The translations under genes were made by a program, and so were the position numbers. Positions 52,248-59,881 of a stretch of 64,000 bases of DNA are shown here, in pieces. This stretch comes from Prescottella sp. R16 (GTDB lineage Bacteria; Actinomycetota; Actinomycetes; Mycobacteriales; Mycobacteriaceae). Every line of letters starts with the position of its first letter. The first letter of the stretch is position 1. Location of the stretch: NCBI RefSeq assembly GCF_030656875.1, contig NZ_CP130943.1, positions 1,488,001 to 1,552,000 of the forward strand, written 5' to 3'. Below the pieces are notes generated by a model, which ran no database searches, was not told where the DNA came from, and worked only from the letters and a program-made list of their open reading frames with translations.

Positions 52248-52841
52248 CCCCGGTGAGAGGGTGGAATGCCAGACATCGGTGATCGTGTCGATCGCACCGT
52301 CGCGATCGACCGACCACCCTCGCACCATCCACGTGTTGAGGAACAGCTCGAGACCACTGATGAGGAGAAGCGCACGCCGCTCGGTCTCGGCGGCGTCGAA
52401 CCGCCCCCACAGTTCGGTGTTCGCGGTCAGGGCGGAAATGAACCGCCGGTGGTAGTCGATGTAGAACTCGTCGAACTGAACCAGCCCCGCGGACTGGACC
52501 CGCAACCGGGAACTACTGGCCTCCCACACCTCGACGACGTGCTCGACCCAGGTACGGATGGACGGCCGAGTCCACTCGCCGAGCCGACCGAAGTCGGCGT
52601 AGAGCTCCTCCGCGCGATCCCACGACTCGAGCACGATCGCCCGGACGATCGCATCCTTACTGGGGAAATACGAGTACAGCGTGGCCCGGCTCGCGCCGGC
52701 GACCCGAGCGATGTCGTCGATGGTCGTCCCGCGGTACCCGTGCTCACTCATCAAACGAGCGGCGACGTCGACGAAGTGGGCGCGCGTCCGCTGTTTCTGC
52801 ACATCACGCAACGACGGAACGTGCCCTGTCTCGCTTTCCAT
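52245..52841 (-). CDS. TetR-family transcriptional regulator
   Basis: A 198-residue regulator. The N-terminal helix-turn-helix reads VAARLMSEHGYRGTTIDDIARVAGASRATLYSYFPSKDAIVRAI (about 27-70), a standard TetR domain. The C-terminal 125 residues are a helical ligand-binding domain with several tryptophans and arginines. It is the only regulator gene in the ketone-degradation cluster and converges with the esterase gene. It probably represses the divergent monooxygenase/SDR promoters through the palindromes at 50190-50251. Confidence 0.9.
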   Translation of the reverse strand: MESETGHVPSLRDVQKQRTRAHFVDVAARLMSEHGYRGTTIDDIARVAGASRATLYSYFPSKDAIVRAIVLESWDRAEELYADFGRLGEWTRPSIRTWVEHVVEVWEASSSRLRVQSAGLVQFDEFYIDYHRRFISALTANTELWGRFDAAETERRALLLISGLELFLNTWMVRGWSVDRDGAIDTITDVWHSTLSPG

Positions 52842-52903
52842 ACCGATAGTTCAACACACGGCGGACGTCGGCAGGTTCACGGATGCCGCGGCACGCCCTG
52901 GAC

Positions 52904-52921
52904 GAACCCGACCGCGGGTTC
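52904..52921 (-). terminator. Hairpin downstream of the SIMPL gene
   Basis: GAACCCG (52904-52910) and CGGGTTC (52915-52921) form a perfect 7-bp stem with a 4-nt loop, 42 nt after the SIMPL-gene stop on the minus strand. Confidence 0.55.
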
Positions 52922-52963
52922 CATGCCCACCTGATCCTGCGGGACACCCAATCGGGGCTGCGC

Positions 52964-53626
52964 TCACCGCGCCTCGAATCGTGCCTCCACATCCGCGGTG
53001 ATCCGCAGCTTCTCCGGGACCAGTTCGACGGTGGGCCGATCACCGTGCGCGGGCCCCGACGCCGCCATCGACCGCATCACGGGCATACCGGCGTCGGGGC
53101 GGTGTCCGTCGAGCAGACCCGGATCGGCGAGCGCGACCGCGGTGACATTCTCGAAACCGAGACTGTCGGCATAACCATGCGCCTTCGCGAGAGCATCCTG
53201 CACCGCCAGATCACGCACCCGCGCAACTACTTTCGCATGCCTCTTGCGGGTGAGACTCCAGCCGATACCGGTGACGTCGACGCCCTCGATCCCGGCCAGC
53301 CGATCCACGATCGCGGCGACCGCATCGAGATTGCGGACCGTCACCGCGCCGGTCGCAGTCGACCGATAGTTCCACGGCAGCCTCTCGCCCTCCGGGTGAT
53401 ACGGGCGGTAGCGGGAATGCTGCACCCGATCCAGCGACCAGCGCGACAGATCGTGCTCGACCCCACGGATCGCGTCGGTGAGGGCTGCCGCCGACGAGGT
53501 CGCGGCATCCGCTGCTTCGGCACGGCTCGAGCCGTCGAACTCGATACTCACACGGACCACGCACCGGTTCGGGGCAACGGAACGCTCGCCATGGCCGGTG
53601 ACGGTGATCGTGACAGGGTTCGTCAT
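52964..53626 (-). CDS. SIMPL-domain (DUF541) protein
   Basis: A 220-residue single-domain SIMPL protein. The N-terminal VTGHGERSVAPNRCVVRVSIEFDG and the LSRWSLDRVQHSRYRP, STATGAVTVRNLDAVAAIVDRL and ARVRDLAVQDALAKAHGYADSLG segments are the conserved blocks. Most family members are exported, but this start gives no signal peptide, so it is probably cytoplasmic. Its function is unknown; some family members respond to oxidative or envelope stress. The ATG at 53626 is preferred because upstream codons lack family similarity. Confidence 0.82.
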   Translation of the reverse strand: MTNPVTITVTGHGERSVAPNRCVVRVSIEFDGSSRAEAADAATSSAAALTDAIRGVEHDLSRWSLDRVQHSRYRPYHPEGERLPWNYRSTATGAVTVRNLDAVAAIVDRLAGIEGVDVTGIGWSLTRKRHAKVVARVRDLAVQDALAKAHGYADSLGFENVTAVALADPGLLDGHRPDAGMPVMRSMAASGPAHGDRPTVELVPEKLRITADVEARFEAR

Positions 53627-53654
53627 GACACCAGTGTTCCCGAGAGCGGGGCGG

Positions 53655-54419
53655 TCAGAACAGCGTCGGCTCCGCATGGGCGCCACTGCGGGCCTCCCGC
53701 ACGCGAGCATTCCAGCGCTGCACCAGCCACATCTCGATCAGCTCCGGATCGGTGCCCACCCGCTGCGACCACGCGTCGAGCAGCTGCAGATAGCGGTCGT
53801 AGCGGCGCAACGTGAACCCACTGACCGACGGCTCCTCGAGCCAGCCCTCGTGGATCAGCGTCGACACCCCGTGCTGGTCGATCAACTGGGCGCGGACACC
53901 ACCGCGCCGCACCCCGGCCGCCCACAGGAACAGCGCCATCAACGACACCCCCACCCCCGGCATGTCCGGCCACCCCGACCACGAATCGCCCGACGGCTCC
54001 GGAATCCGCTTGTCCTTCACGCACCGATCCAGCACCTGCTGGATACGGGCCAGCGGATTCTGCTCGACGAGCGGAGTGAACACATCCGGTACCCGTCGGG
54101 ACGCCCGACGGTCCCGATGCGCACTGCGCCACGCCGCACACAGAAACAACAACCCCAACGCATCATGATCGGATTCGACCAGCGCACTGCCCAACTGCAG
54201 ATCGTTACGCTGCACCACCGCCGTCCCACGATCCACGATCCGACCGTCCAGATCACGCCCGTGCAGCACGACCTCGTGGCCCACCTCCCGCAGATGGTGA
54301 TTCCACCAGTCCAGATCCACGTGCGCACTGTCGTCCAGCACATGCAGCGGATAGGCGCGGGCGCGGCACCACAACACACACGCCTCCGGAGGAGCGAACC
54401 CTTCGTCGAGCAGATGCAT
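53655..54419 (-). CDS. Hypothetical protein
   Basis: A 254-residue protein that I do not recognise. The first 90 residues look like a compact alpha/beta unit with many His and Asp residues (VDLDWWNHHLREVGHEVVLHGRDLDGR). The middle has a basic patch (AHRDRRASRRVPD). The C-terminal third contains a hydrophobic stretch MALFLWAAGV and a helical end (YLQLLDAWSQRVGTDPELIEMWLVQRW). There is no signal peptide. It lies 28 bp upstream of the SIMPL gene on the same strand and is divergent from a lipoprotein gene. The start at 54419 is the best ATG but lacks a strong ribosome-binding site. Confidence 0.65.
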   Translation of the reverse strand: MHLLDEGFAPPEACVLWCRARAYPLHVLDDSAHVDLDWWNHHLREVGHEVVLHGRDLDGRIVDRGTAVVQRNDLQLGSALVESDHDALGLLFLCAAWRSAHRDRRASRRVPDVFTPLVEQNPLARIQQVLDRCVKDKRIPEPSGDSWSGWPDMPGVGVSLMALFLWAAGVRRGGVRAQLIDQHGVSTLIHEGWLEEPSVSGFTLRRYDRYLQLLDAWSQRVGTDPELIEMWLVQRWNARVREARSGAHAEPTLF

Positions 54420-54458
54420 GCCGCGATGATCGCACCGGGCACCGACAAGAGCCGGGTA

Positions 54459-54471
54459 CGACACGGTGTCG
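54459..54471. promoter_or_regulatory. 13-bp palindrome in a divergent promoter gap
   Basis: CGACAC-G-GTGTCG is a perfect palindrome 40 bp from the hypothetical gene start and 61 bp from the lipoprotein start, so it could act as an operator for either. No adjacent regulator gene is obvious. Confidence 0.3.
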
Positions 54472-54531
54472 GTGCTGGTCGGTAGCATCCGCACCCGATC
54501 TTGTAGTTCGGGGAGATTCGGGGGAACAACA

Positions 54532-55422
54532 GTGCGTGGATCTACGACGGCAGTAATCGGTGCAGCGGCCGTGCTGCTACTCGCGGGGTGCGGGCCGTCC
54601 GACGGCGACAACGCGGAGACCGCAGCCGAGACGACATCGACCGTGTCGCCGACATCATCCGCAGAGACAACCACCGGGGCGCCGTCGACGTCGTCGGAGA
54701 CCGTGTCGAACGAACCTATGTCGGTGTCGGCAGACGACTACTACCTGGGCTACGGCAAACATGCGTTCCGGCTGGAGTCGGGAGTCGGGGGCTGCTGGTT
54801 CAATCCGAACGCATCGACACCCGGCCCGCACATGTCGTGCAGTGTGAAACTGGTGGACCAGACCCCGATCGTGGATCCGTCTACCGGGGTCCGGGCTCCC
54901 GCCAACGCCGTCGTGCTCGACCCGGACGGAGCCCGCAAGGTCGTCAATGTGGCCGGCGGACTTACTGCCGGCCCGGTGTTGCCCGCAGGAGCGACACTGA
55001 CCGTCGGTGAACTCGAATGCGCGACGACTCCGTCGGGTGCTGTTCTCGAGTGCAGTGGACCTGCCGGATCGTTTCGATACGACGGTGTGGCCGGCGAGGT
55101 AGAAATCGTCTCGAACGGCGCACCCGAGACAGCTGCCCCGAAACTGTCCGGTGTCGGCGACCGGTGCGGCACCGTTATGGGCCGCACCGCGCTACCGGTG
55201 GTGGTTCTCGACGGTGCAGTGGACTGCGAGGCCGCGCTGGCGATCGCGGACCGCTACCTGAACGATCCGACTGTGGAAGCACAGGGGCAGGGACGGTACG
55301 CGAAGATCGACGGCTGGATGTGCATGTGGCCGTACGTGCCCGGCCGATCACACGCAGATTCCTACCTGCAGTGCGACGACGATCCGATGCACCCACAAGC
55401 ATCGTTCCGAATCGGCGACTGA
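54532..55422 (+). CDS. Secreted lipoprotein, unknown function
   Basis: A 296-residue lipoprotein with the lipobox LLAGC (Cys20), a Ser/Thr-rich linker from about 21 to 62 that may be O-mannosylated, and a soluble domain with about ten cysteines in pairs (GGCWFNP, MSCSVK, LECATT, LECSGP, DRCGTV, DCEAAL, WMCMW, LQCDDD), suggesting several disulfides. I know no name for the domain. The start is a GTG six nt after GGGGGA. It is followed by a hairpin and then the NfeD/slipin pair. Confidence 0.8.
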   Translation: MRGSTTAVIGAAAVLLLAGCGPSDGDNAETAAETTSTVSPTSSAETTTGAPSTSSETVSNEPMSVSADDYYLGYGKHAFRLESGVGGCWFNPNASTPGPHMSCSVKLVDQTPIVDPSTGVRAPANAVVLDPDGARKVVNVAGGLTAGPVLPAGATLTVGELECATTPSGAVLECSGPAGSFRYDGVAGEVEIVSNGAPETAAPKLSGVGDRCGTVMGRTALPVVVLDGAVDCEAALAIADRYLNDPTVEAQGQGRYAKIDGWMCMWPYVPGRSHADSYLQCDDDPMHPQASFRIGD

Positions 55423-55472
55423 ACCGCACGGTGGCCGAACCTCTACTCCACGCCTACCGTTGACGGTGAGGC

Positions 55473-55504
55473 CCCGATCGCGAATGGCTACGTAAGCGAT
55501 CGGG
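55473..55504. terminator. Hairpin between lipoprotein and nfeD-like genes
   Basis: CCCGATCGC (55473-55481) and GCGATCGGG (55496-55504) form a perfect 9-bp stem with a 14-nt loop. It is 51 bp after the lipoprotein stop and 22 bp before the nfeD-like start, so it may end the first transcript or act in the leader of the second. Confidence 0.55.
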
Positions 55505-55526
55505 TCCTCGCAGCAGGTGAATGCAC

Positions 55527-55994
55527 ATGATTGCGTTGGCGGTATCGGCGCTGGTGGTGGGTGTGGCGCTGATCGTGCTCGAAGCCCACGTCCCGACCTT
55601 TGGTGTGCTCGGCATCGCCGGCACAGCCCTGGTTGGCGTCGGCGTGTGGCTGCTCATCGAATCCGGGGGCTTCGGATTCGAGGTGGCCGTGCCGGTGACC
55701 GTGGGTGTCGCCGCCGTCGGGCTCGGAACCGTCGCCGTCACCGGACGGAAAGTCCTACGGGCCCGCCGCGCCCCCGTCCAAGGCGACGTCGATTCGCTCG
55801 TCGGAGCCGACGCCGTCGTCCGCACCTGGGACGGCGACCGGGGCCAGGTGCAGACCGGTGGCGAACTGTGGAGCGCCCGAATGGAGTTCGGCTACCCCGG
55901 AACACCGACCGTGGGGGAGTCCGTCGTCGTCGAACAGGTGCACGGGCTGACGCTGGGCGTACGGCGTCGTGAATCGTGGGAGCTGCCATGTTGA
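55527..55994 (+). CDS. NfeD-like membrane protein
   Basis: A 155-residue NfeD short form. Residues 1-80 hold three hydrophobic segments ([27 protein letters not shown] onwards) and residues 95-155 form an OB-fold-like domain outside or below the membrane ([29 protein letters not shown]). NfeD proteins work with SPFH proteins in membrane microdomains, and a slipin gene follows with a 7-bp overlap. The ATG at 55527 has AGGTGA at a 6-nt spacing; the ATG at 55521 touches that site. Confidence 0.85.
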   Translation: MIALAVSALVVGVALIVLEAHVPTFGVLGIAGTALVGVGVWLLIESGGFGFEVAVPVTVGVAAVGLGTVAVTGRKVLRARRAPVQGDVDSLVGADAVVRTWDGDRGQVQTGGELWSARMEFGYPGTPTVGESVVVEQVHGLTLGVRRRESWELPC

Positions 55995-56884
55995 CCACCA
56001 TCGTTCTGGCCGTGCTCGTCGTCGCACTGGCGGCAGTGGTGATCGCATCGGCGTCGGTGCGGGTGCTACGCGAATACGAGCGCGGCGTCCTGTTCCGGCT
56101 CGGCCGCCTCGTCGACCTGAAAGGACCCGGACTGGTGCTGCTGATCCCGGCGATCGACCGGATGGTGCGGGTCAGCCTGCGGACCGTCACATTGAACGTG
56201 CCCGTGCAGGAAGTGATCACCCGCGACAACGTGCCCGTCAAGGTCACCGCCGTCGTGTACTTCCGCGTCGTCGACGCCGACCGCTCGATCCTCGCAGTGG
56301 AGGACTACGTGGCGGCCACATCACAGATCGCGCAGACCACCCTCCGTTCGATCCTCGGCAAAGCCGAACTCGACGCCCTGCTGGCCGAGCGGGAACGCCT
56401 CAACGAGGACCTGCAGAAAGTGATCGACCAGCAAACCGAACCGTGGGGTGTGAAAGTCAGCACCGTCGAAATCAAAGACGTCGAGATTCCCCGCGACATG
56501 CAACGCGCCATCGCCCGCCAAGCCGAAGCCGAACGCGAACGCCGCGCCAAAATCATCAACGCCGAAGCCGAATATCAGGCATCGTCGCGGCTCGCCGAAG
56601 CCGCCGACGTCATCAGCCGCAACCCCACCACCCTGCAACTCCGCTACCTGCAAACCCTCGGAGAAATCGGCGGCGAGAACACCTCCACAGTCGTGTTCCC
56701 GATGCCCATCGACCTGATCCGGCCGTTCCTCGGCTCCGCGGGTGACGCCAGCGGCCCCGTTGAGACTCCGGCCGCTTCATCGATCGGCACCGAGACGCCC
56801 GCGCTGCGGGGACGCAGCGACATGGAAGCACTCATCGCCGGCTGGACGTCTCTGGCTGCCGACGCACAGAAGATGCACAGGTAG
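55988..56884 (+). CDS. Slipin / SPFH-domain membrane protein
   Basis: A 298-residue stomatin-like protein with one N-terminal membrane helix (about 3-25) and the slipin SPFH domain ([41 protein letters not shown]). After it comes a charged coiled-coil ([23 protein letters not shown]) and a conserved C-terminal block ending [13 protein letters not shown]. It scaffolds membrane microdomains together with the overlapping NfeD-like protein. It is distinct from the SPFH protein at 17929-18852, which is a different subgroup with two N-terminal helices. Confidence 0.92.
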   Translation: MLTTIVLAVLVVALAAVVIASASVRVLREYERGVLFRLGRLVDLKGPGLVLLIPAIDRMVRVSLRTVTLNVPVQEVITRDNVPVKVTAVVYFRVVDADRSILAVEDYVAATSQIAQTTLRSILGKAELDALLAERERLNEDLQKVIDQQTEPWGVKVSTVEIKDVEIPRDMQRAIARQAEAERERRAKIINAEAEYQASSRLAEAADVISRNPTTLQLRYLQTLGEIGGENTSTVVFPMPIDLIRPFLGSAGDASGPVETPAASSIGTETPALRGRSDMEALIAGWTSLAADAQKMHR

Positions 56885-56951
56885 CGGACTGGAACCGTTT
56901 CCCGCCGCGGTGCGTCGAACTAGTGTGAGCCGCGTGAATGGGGGGAAACAG

Positions 56952-57470
56952 GTGCGTGCAGCACTGGGGATCGTAGGAGCGGTGCTCGTGCTGGCCGGAT
57001 GCTCGTCGGGAACAGTGGCCGGGGACGCAGGACCGGTCGGGAAAACAGCCGGGGAGCCGGTGTTCAGTCCGTGCGACGACATCCCCGACGACGCCGTGCG
57101 GGCAGTGGGCATGGATCCGGCGACGGAAGAGCGCGACATTATGGACGTGCACCAGCCGGGGTGGAACATCTGCATGTGGAATAACGACACCCACTTCGTC
57201 ACGGTTTTCTCGTCGGCATACACCCTCGACGACGTACGGCAGAACCCGGACTTCGAAGAGTTCGTACCGGTGGACCTGGCAGGGCGGGAGGCGTTCACGT
57301 TCCGTGACGTGAGCGACCGAGTGAGGTCTCGCTGTGACGTCGCGACGGCGGTGTTCGGTCGTGCGGTGATGGTCTCGGTGTCTGAGTCAGGGAAGACCTT
57401 GACGGCAGAAGCACCGTGCGATGCAGCGTTGCGTGTAGCTCAGGTATTCGAGCCGTATCTACCTGAGTAG
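56952..57470 (+). CDS. DUF3558-type lipoprotein
   Basis: A 172-residue lipoprotein with lipobox VLAGC (Cys17). The DUF3558 domain starts with FSPCDDIPDDAVRAVGMDP, then PGWNICMW, SSAYTLDDVRQNPDFEE, VDLAGREAFTFRD and a final cysteine pair around RSRCDVATAVFG and EAPCDAALRVAQ. This family is common in mycolata and is anchored on the cell surface; its role is unknown. GGGGGG lies six nt before the GTG at 56952. It is followed 25 bp later by a small helical protein gene. Confidence 0.87.
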   Translation: MRAALGIVGAVLVLAGCSSGTVAGDAGPVGKTAGEPVFSPCDDIPDDAVRAVGMDPATEERDIMDVHQPGWNICMWNNDTHFVTVFSSAYTLDDVRQNPDFEEFVPVDLAGREAFTFRDVSDRVRSRCDVATAVFGRAVMVSVSESGKTLTAEAPCDAALRVAQVFEPYLPE

Positions 57471-57495
57471 TCCGATCAAGGGGAGGAGATTGCGG

Positions 57496-57864
57496 ATGGT
57501 CGAGAACTACGGATGGGAAGGCCTCACTGCGGTGGTTGAGGCCGGTGATCTGTCCATGGATCCGGGGACTGCGAAGCAGTGTGCTCGGAAGTGCGTCGAG
57601 TTCGCAGACAAACTGCGGGTGATCCGAGAGCGGGCACACCAGTTGGGGCGCGTAGAGGGCTTCGGAACTCTTCCCAGCGGACTCGCACTGAAGGCCAAAT
57701 TCGAGGCGAAAGCCGTGGGCGGAGAGTATTCGATGGTGCAGGCGCTGACCGATCACATCGATGAGGTCGAGCGCATGCGAACCGTCTTCGAGACCATCGA
57801 ACGCCGCTATGCCGAGACCGAGCAGGCGAATGCGTCGATGATCGGGGCGATCGACCCCGAGTGA
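57496..57864 (+). CDS. Small helical protein with ESX-like motifs
   Basis: A 122-residue, mostly helical protein with no firm family. Residues 1-12 include YGWEGL, which contains a W-x-G triplet. Two long helices follow (about 20-55 and 75-115) separated by a glycine/proline turn (GFGTLPSG). Near the C-terminus RRYAETE fits the YxxxD/E signal of type VII secretion substrates. Size and helix-turn-helix layout resemble WXG100/EspC-like proteins, but the W-x-G is not at the turn, so this is a suggestion. It follows a DUF3558 lipoprotein and is closed by a strong hairpin. GGGAGGAG favours the ATG at 57496. Confidence 0.75.
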   Translation: MVENYGWEGLTAVVEAGDLSMDPGTAKQCARKCVEFADKLRVIRERAHQLGRVEGFGTLPSGLALKAKFEAKAVGGEYSMVQALTDHIDEVERMRTVFETIERRYAETEQANASMIGAIDPE

Positions 57865-57898
57865 CGGGTGGGTTCGAGGAGTCCCGCGAACCCACCCG
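57865..57898. terminator. Strong bidirectional hairpin terminator
   Basis: CGGGTGGGTTCG (57865-57876) and CGAACCCACCCG (57887-57898) form a perfect 12-bp stem with a 10-nt loop. It starts right after the stop of the helical-protein gene and ends 6 bp before the stop of the converging gene, so it should serve both. It has no U-run. Confidence 0.8.
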
Positions 57899-57904
57899 AT
57901 CGGA

Positions 57905-58486
57905 TTACTTCGAAGGCTCGCCGACGGGAATCGTGGAGCCGAGATCGCCGGCGTCGTGGCTGCCGCAGGCACAGTCGTCGCCGCAGCCTCCACAGCCGCC
58001 TGCGTAGGAGTCGTCGTCGGCGTCGCAATCGAGAACACCACCGAACTTGGCGGCGAAGTCGTCGTCCAGGTCGTGGGTGAGCTCGTGGATCTCGTCGACC
58101 AGATTGATCAGATGCTGCGGCGCGAACGGATCGGCGTCGACGAGCGTCGACACCAACAGATGCCCGTCCTCGATCGTGAAACGCAGACGAGGCCACTCGG
58201 CAGCCAGCTCCGGCAGATGCTGGGTGGCTGCGGTGGACTCGCCGAGTTCGCTCAGCAGCGACGCCCACACGTGCAACTGCGGCCCGTCCTCCGCGACCGT
58301 GACATACAGCCCGAAACCGTGAACCGGAACCGCGATGTCACCGTCCTCGTCGATCTCAGGGGCACTACCCAGCAGCTCCGTCAGCGCCCGGACGGACAGA
58401 TCGTGCAACTGCTCACGGCTGTCCGTGGCAATCGCGAAAGCGCCGTCGAGCTGCAGCGGCTGCTCTGTGATGTCGTGGTCGGTCAT
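57905..58486 (-). CDS. YbjN/TY-Chap-like protein with cysteine-rich tail
   Basis: A 193-residue cytoplasmic protein. Residues 22-150 form a YbjN-type domain that matches the second domain of the 21758-23035 protein block for block (DGDIAVPVHGFGLYVTV, WPRLRFTIEDGHLLVSTL, FAPQHLINLVDEI, DDFAAKFGG). The last 45 residues are different: acidic, then GGCGGCGDDCACGSH, a cluster of five cysteines and a histidine that looks like a metal-binding tail. Proteins of this fold are proposed peptide-binding chaperones. Its promoter region has been interrupted or approached by an IS3 element 132 bp upstream. Confidence 0.75.
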   Translation of the reverse strand: MTDHDITEQPLQLDGAFAIATDSREQLHDLSVRALTELLGSAPEIDEDGDIAVPVHGFGLYVTVAEDGPQLHVWASLLSELGESTAATQHLPELAAEWPRLRFTIEDGHLLVSTLVDADPFAPQHLINLVDEIHELTHDLDDDFAAKFGGVLDCDADDDSYAGGCGGCGDDCACGSHDAGDLGSTIPVGEPSK

Positions 58487-58618
58487 GGTGATCCCCTGTT
58501 CCGGCGCCGGCCGGAAAATGGGGCGGCGCGAGTCGAACGATGTGTGCAGTACACGCTATCGCGGACGGCGGATCGGGTAGCGGCCGAACCTGGCTCTGAC
58601 GGTGCGTTATGGACCACA

Positions 58619-58644
58619 GGGACTGCCCCGGCTTTGGTTGACTC
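58619..58644 (+). repeat. IS3 left terminal inverted repeat
   Basis: It begins GGGACTGCCCCG and ends GTTGACTC, and pairs with 59848-59873 at 22 of 26 positions; the mismatches are confined to six central bases. Confidence 0.85.
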
Positions 58645-58650
58645 CTGACC

Positions 58651-58670
58651 GGTGAGGATTGATCCTCACC
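58651..58670. repeat. Perfect 20-bp palindrome inside the IS leader
   Basis: GGTGAGGAT-TG-ATCCTCACC lies 17 bp before orfA. A second palindrome, GATCA-T-TGATC (58677-58687), directly touches the orfA start codon. Hairpins of this kind in IS leaders can hide the transposase ribosome-binding site from transcripts entering from outside. Confidence 0.65.
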
Positions 58671-58687
58671 TGGAAGGATCATTGATC

Positions 58688-58972
58688 ATGCCCAGGCCCT
58701 ACCCCGCAGAGTTCCGCCGCGACGTCGTCGCCGTCGCCCGCAAGGGCGATGCGCCGTTGTCCCGGATCGCGAAGGACTTCGGAATCTCCGAGGCCACACT
58801 GCACAACTGGCTCAAGAAGGCCGACATCGAGGACGGTGTCCGTCCCGGCGTGACCGAGCAGGAGTCCGCCGAGCTGCGTGAACTGCGCAAACGCAACCGC
58901 CTGCTCGAGCAGGAGAACGAGATCCTGCGGCGGGCCGCGGCGTTCTTCGCCCGCGAGTTGCCCCCAAAATGA
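58688..58972 (+). CDS. IS3-family transposase OrfA
   Basis: A 94-residue DNA-binding component. The helix-turn-helix is AVARKGDAPLSRIAKDFGISEATLHNWLKK (about 15-44), followed by a leucine-zipper-like region ELRELRKRNRLLEQENEILRRAAAFF. The frame ends in TGA right after the slippery heptamer at 58963-58969, and the -1 frame continues as OrfB. The ATG at 58688 was chosen; a GTG/ATG further upstream would start within the leader palindrome. Confidence 0.92.
   Translation: MPRPYPAEFRRDVVAVARKGDAPLSRIAKDFGISEATLHNWLKKADIEDGVRPGVTEQESAELRELRKRNRLLEQENEILRRAAAFFARELPPK
58963..58969 (+). other. Programmed -1 frameshift heptamer C-CCA-AAA
   Basis: In the OrfA frame the sequence reads C CCA AAA followed by TGA, the classical X-XXY-YYZ slippery form. 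A -1 slip places the ribosome in the OrfB frame and yields the OrfAB transposase. The OrfB ATG overlaps the same spot (ATGA), so OrfB alone can also be made. Confidence 0.75.
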
Positions 58973-59832
58973 CCTACCCGCTGGTCCTCGACCTTGCCGC
59001 CGACGGCATCGCCGTCGCGGTGACCTGCCGGGTGCTCGGATTCTCCACCCAAGCGTTCTACAAGTGGTGCCAGGACCCTGTCTCGCAGCGTGATTGGGAC
59101 GACGCCCACCTGATCAACGCCGCTTTCACCATCCACGCCGACGACCCGGCGTTCGGGTACCGGTTCATCGCGGACGAGCTCCCGAGCCGAGGTATCACCG
59201 CCGGCGAGAACAGGGTGCAGCGGTTGTGCTCACAGCAGCGGATCTGGTCGGCCTTCGCGAAGAAACGCGGTCTGAGCCGCAAGTCCGGACCGCCAGTCCA
59301 CGACGACCTCGTCGCCCGCGAATTCGCTGCGGACAGGCCCGACAAGCTGTGGCTGACCGACATCACCGAGCACCACACCGATGAGGGCAAGCTCTACCTG
59401 TGTGCGATCAAGGACTGCTTCGGGGGCCGGATCGTCGGCTACTCGATCGATTCCCGCATGACCTCCGAGCTGGCAGTGGCGGCGTTGCGGAACGCGATCG
59501 CCCTCCGTGGCCCGGCGGGGACGATCGTGCATTCCGACAGGGGCAGTCAATTTCGTTCCAGAAGATTCGTGGAACTGTTGTCCGCCAAAGGGTTACGGGG
59601 TTCGATGGGGCGTGTCGGGGCGTGTGGCGACAATGCGGCGATGGAGTCGTTCTTCTCGCTGCTGCAGAAAAATGTCCTCGACCGGCAGCGCTGGGCTTCT
59701 CGCGACGAACTCCGCATGGCGATCGTGATCTGGATCGAACGCACCTACCACCGTCGGCGTCGTCAACGCGGCCTCGGCAAGCTCACCCCGGTCGAGTATG
59801 AGACCCTCAATCAGGCCCCACTCGCGGCCTGA
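58969..59832 (+). CDS. IS3-family transposase OrfB (DDE integrase domain)
   Basis: A 287-residue catalytic component. The HTH_21 segment (DDPAFGYRFIADELPSRGI, near residue 54) precedes an rve-type integrase core with the three acidic residues in WLTDITEH, IVHSDRGSQF and NAAMESFFS. The region ends with the usual YHRRRRQRGLGKLTPVEYE block. All catalytic motifs are intact and the frame is open, so the element may still move. Confidence 0.93.
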   Translation: MTYPLVLDLAADGIAVAVTCRVLGFSTQAFYKWCQDPVSQRDWDDAHLINAAFTIHADDPAFGYRFIADELPSRGITAGENRVQRLCSQQRIWSAFAKKRGLSRKSGPPVHDDLVAREFAADRPDKLWLTDITEHHTDEGKLYLCAIKDCFGGRIVGYSIDSRMTSELAVAALRNAIALRGPAGTIVHSDRGSQFRSRRFVELLSAKGLRGSMGRVGACGDNAAMESFFSLLQKNVLDRQRWASRDELRMAIVIWIERTYHRRRRQRGLGKLTPVEYETLNQAPLAA

Positions 59833-59847
59833 ACCTCTACACCCCGC

Positions 59848-59873
59848 GAGTCAACTGAACTCGGGGCAGTCCC
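59848..59873 (-). repeat. IS3 right terminal inverted repeat
   Basis: On the minus strand it reads GGGACTGCCCCG at its outer end and GTTGACTC at its inner end, matching the left repeat at 22 of 26 positions. It lies 8 bp from the stop codon of the neighbouring helicase gene. Confidence 0.85.
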
Positions 59874-59881
59874 CGACTCTC

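Larger units (their letters stand above)
58619..59873 (+). mobile_element. IS3-family insertion sequence, 1255 bp, apparently intact
   Basis: Inverted ends of 26 bp match at 22 positions (left 58619-58644, right 59848-59873; both begin GGGACTGCCCCG and end GTTGACTC). Inside are two open reading frames for the IS3 transposase, the second carrying the DDE motif, joined by a C-CCA-AAA slippery heptamer. I could not see a matching 3-4 bp target duplication: the left flank ends ACA and the right flank begins CGA. The element sits between the TY-Chap-like gene promoter and the 3' end of the giant helicase gene without breaking either. Confidence 0.9.

Noticed and set aside
58616..59876. Target-site duplication of the IS3 element
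   Set aside because: The flanks read ACA on the left and CGA on the right. Shifting the ends by one or two bases did not give matching repeats.
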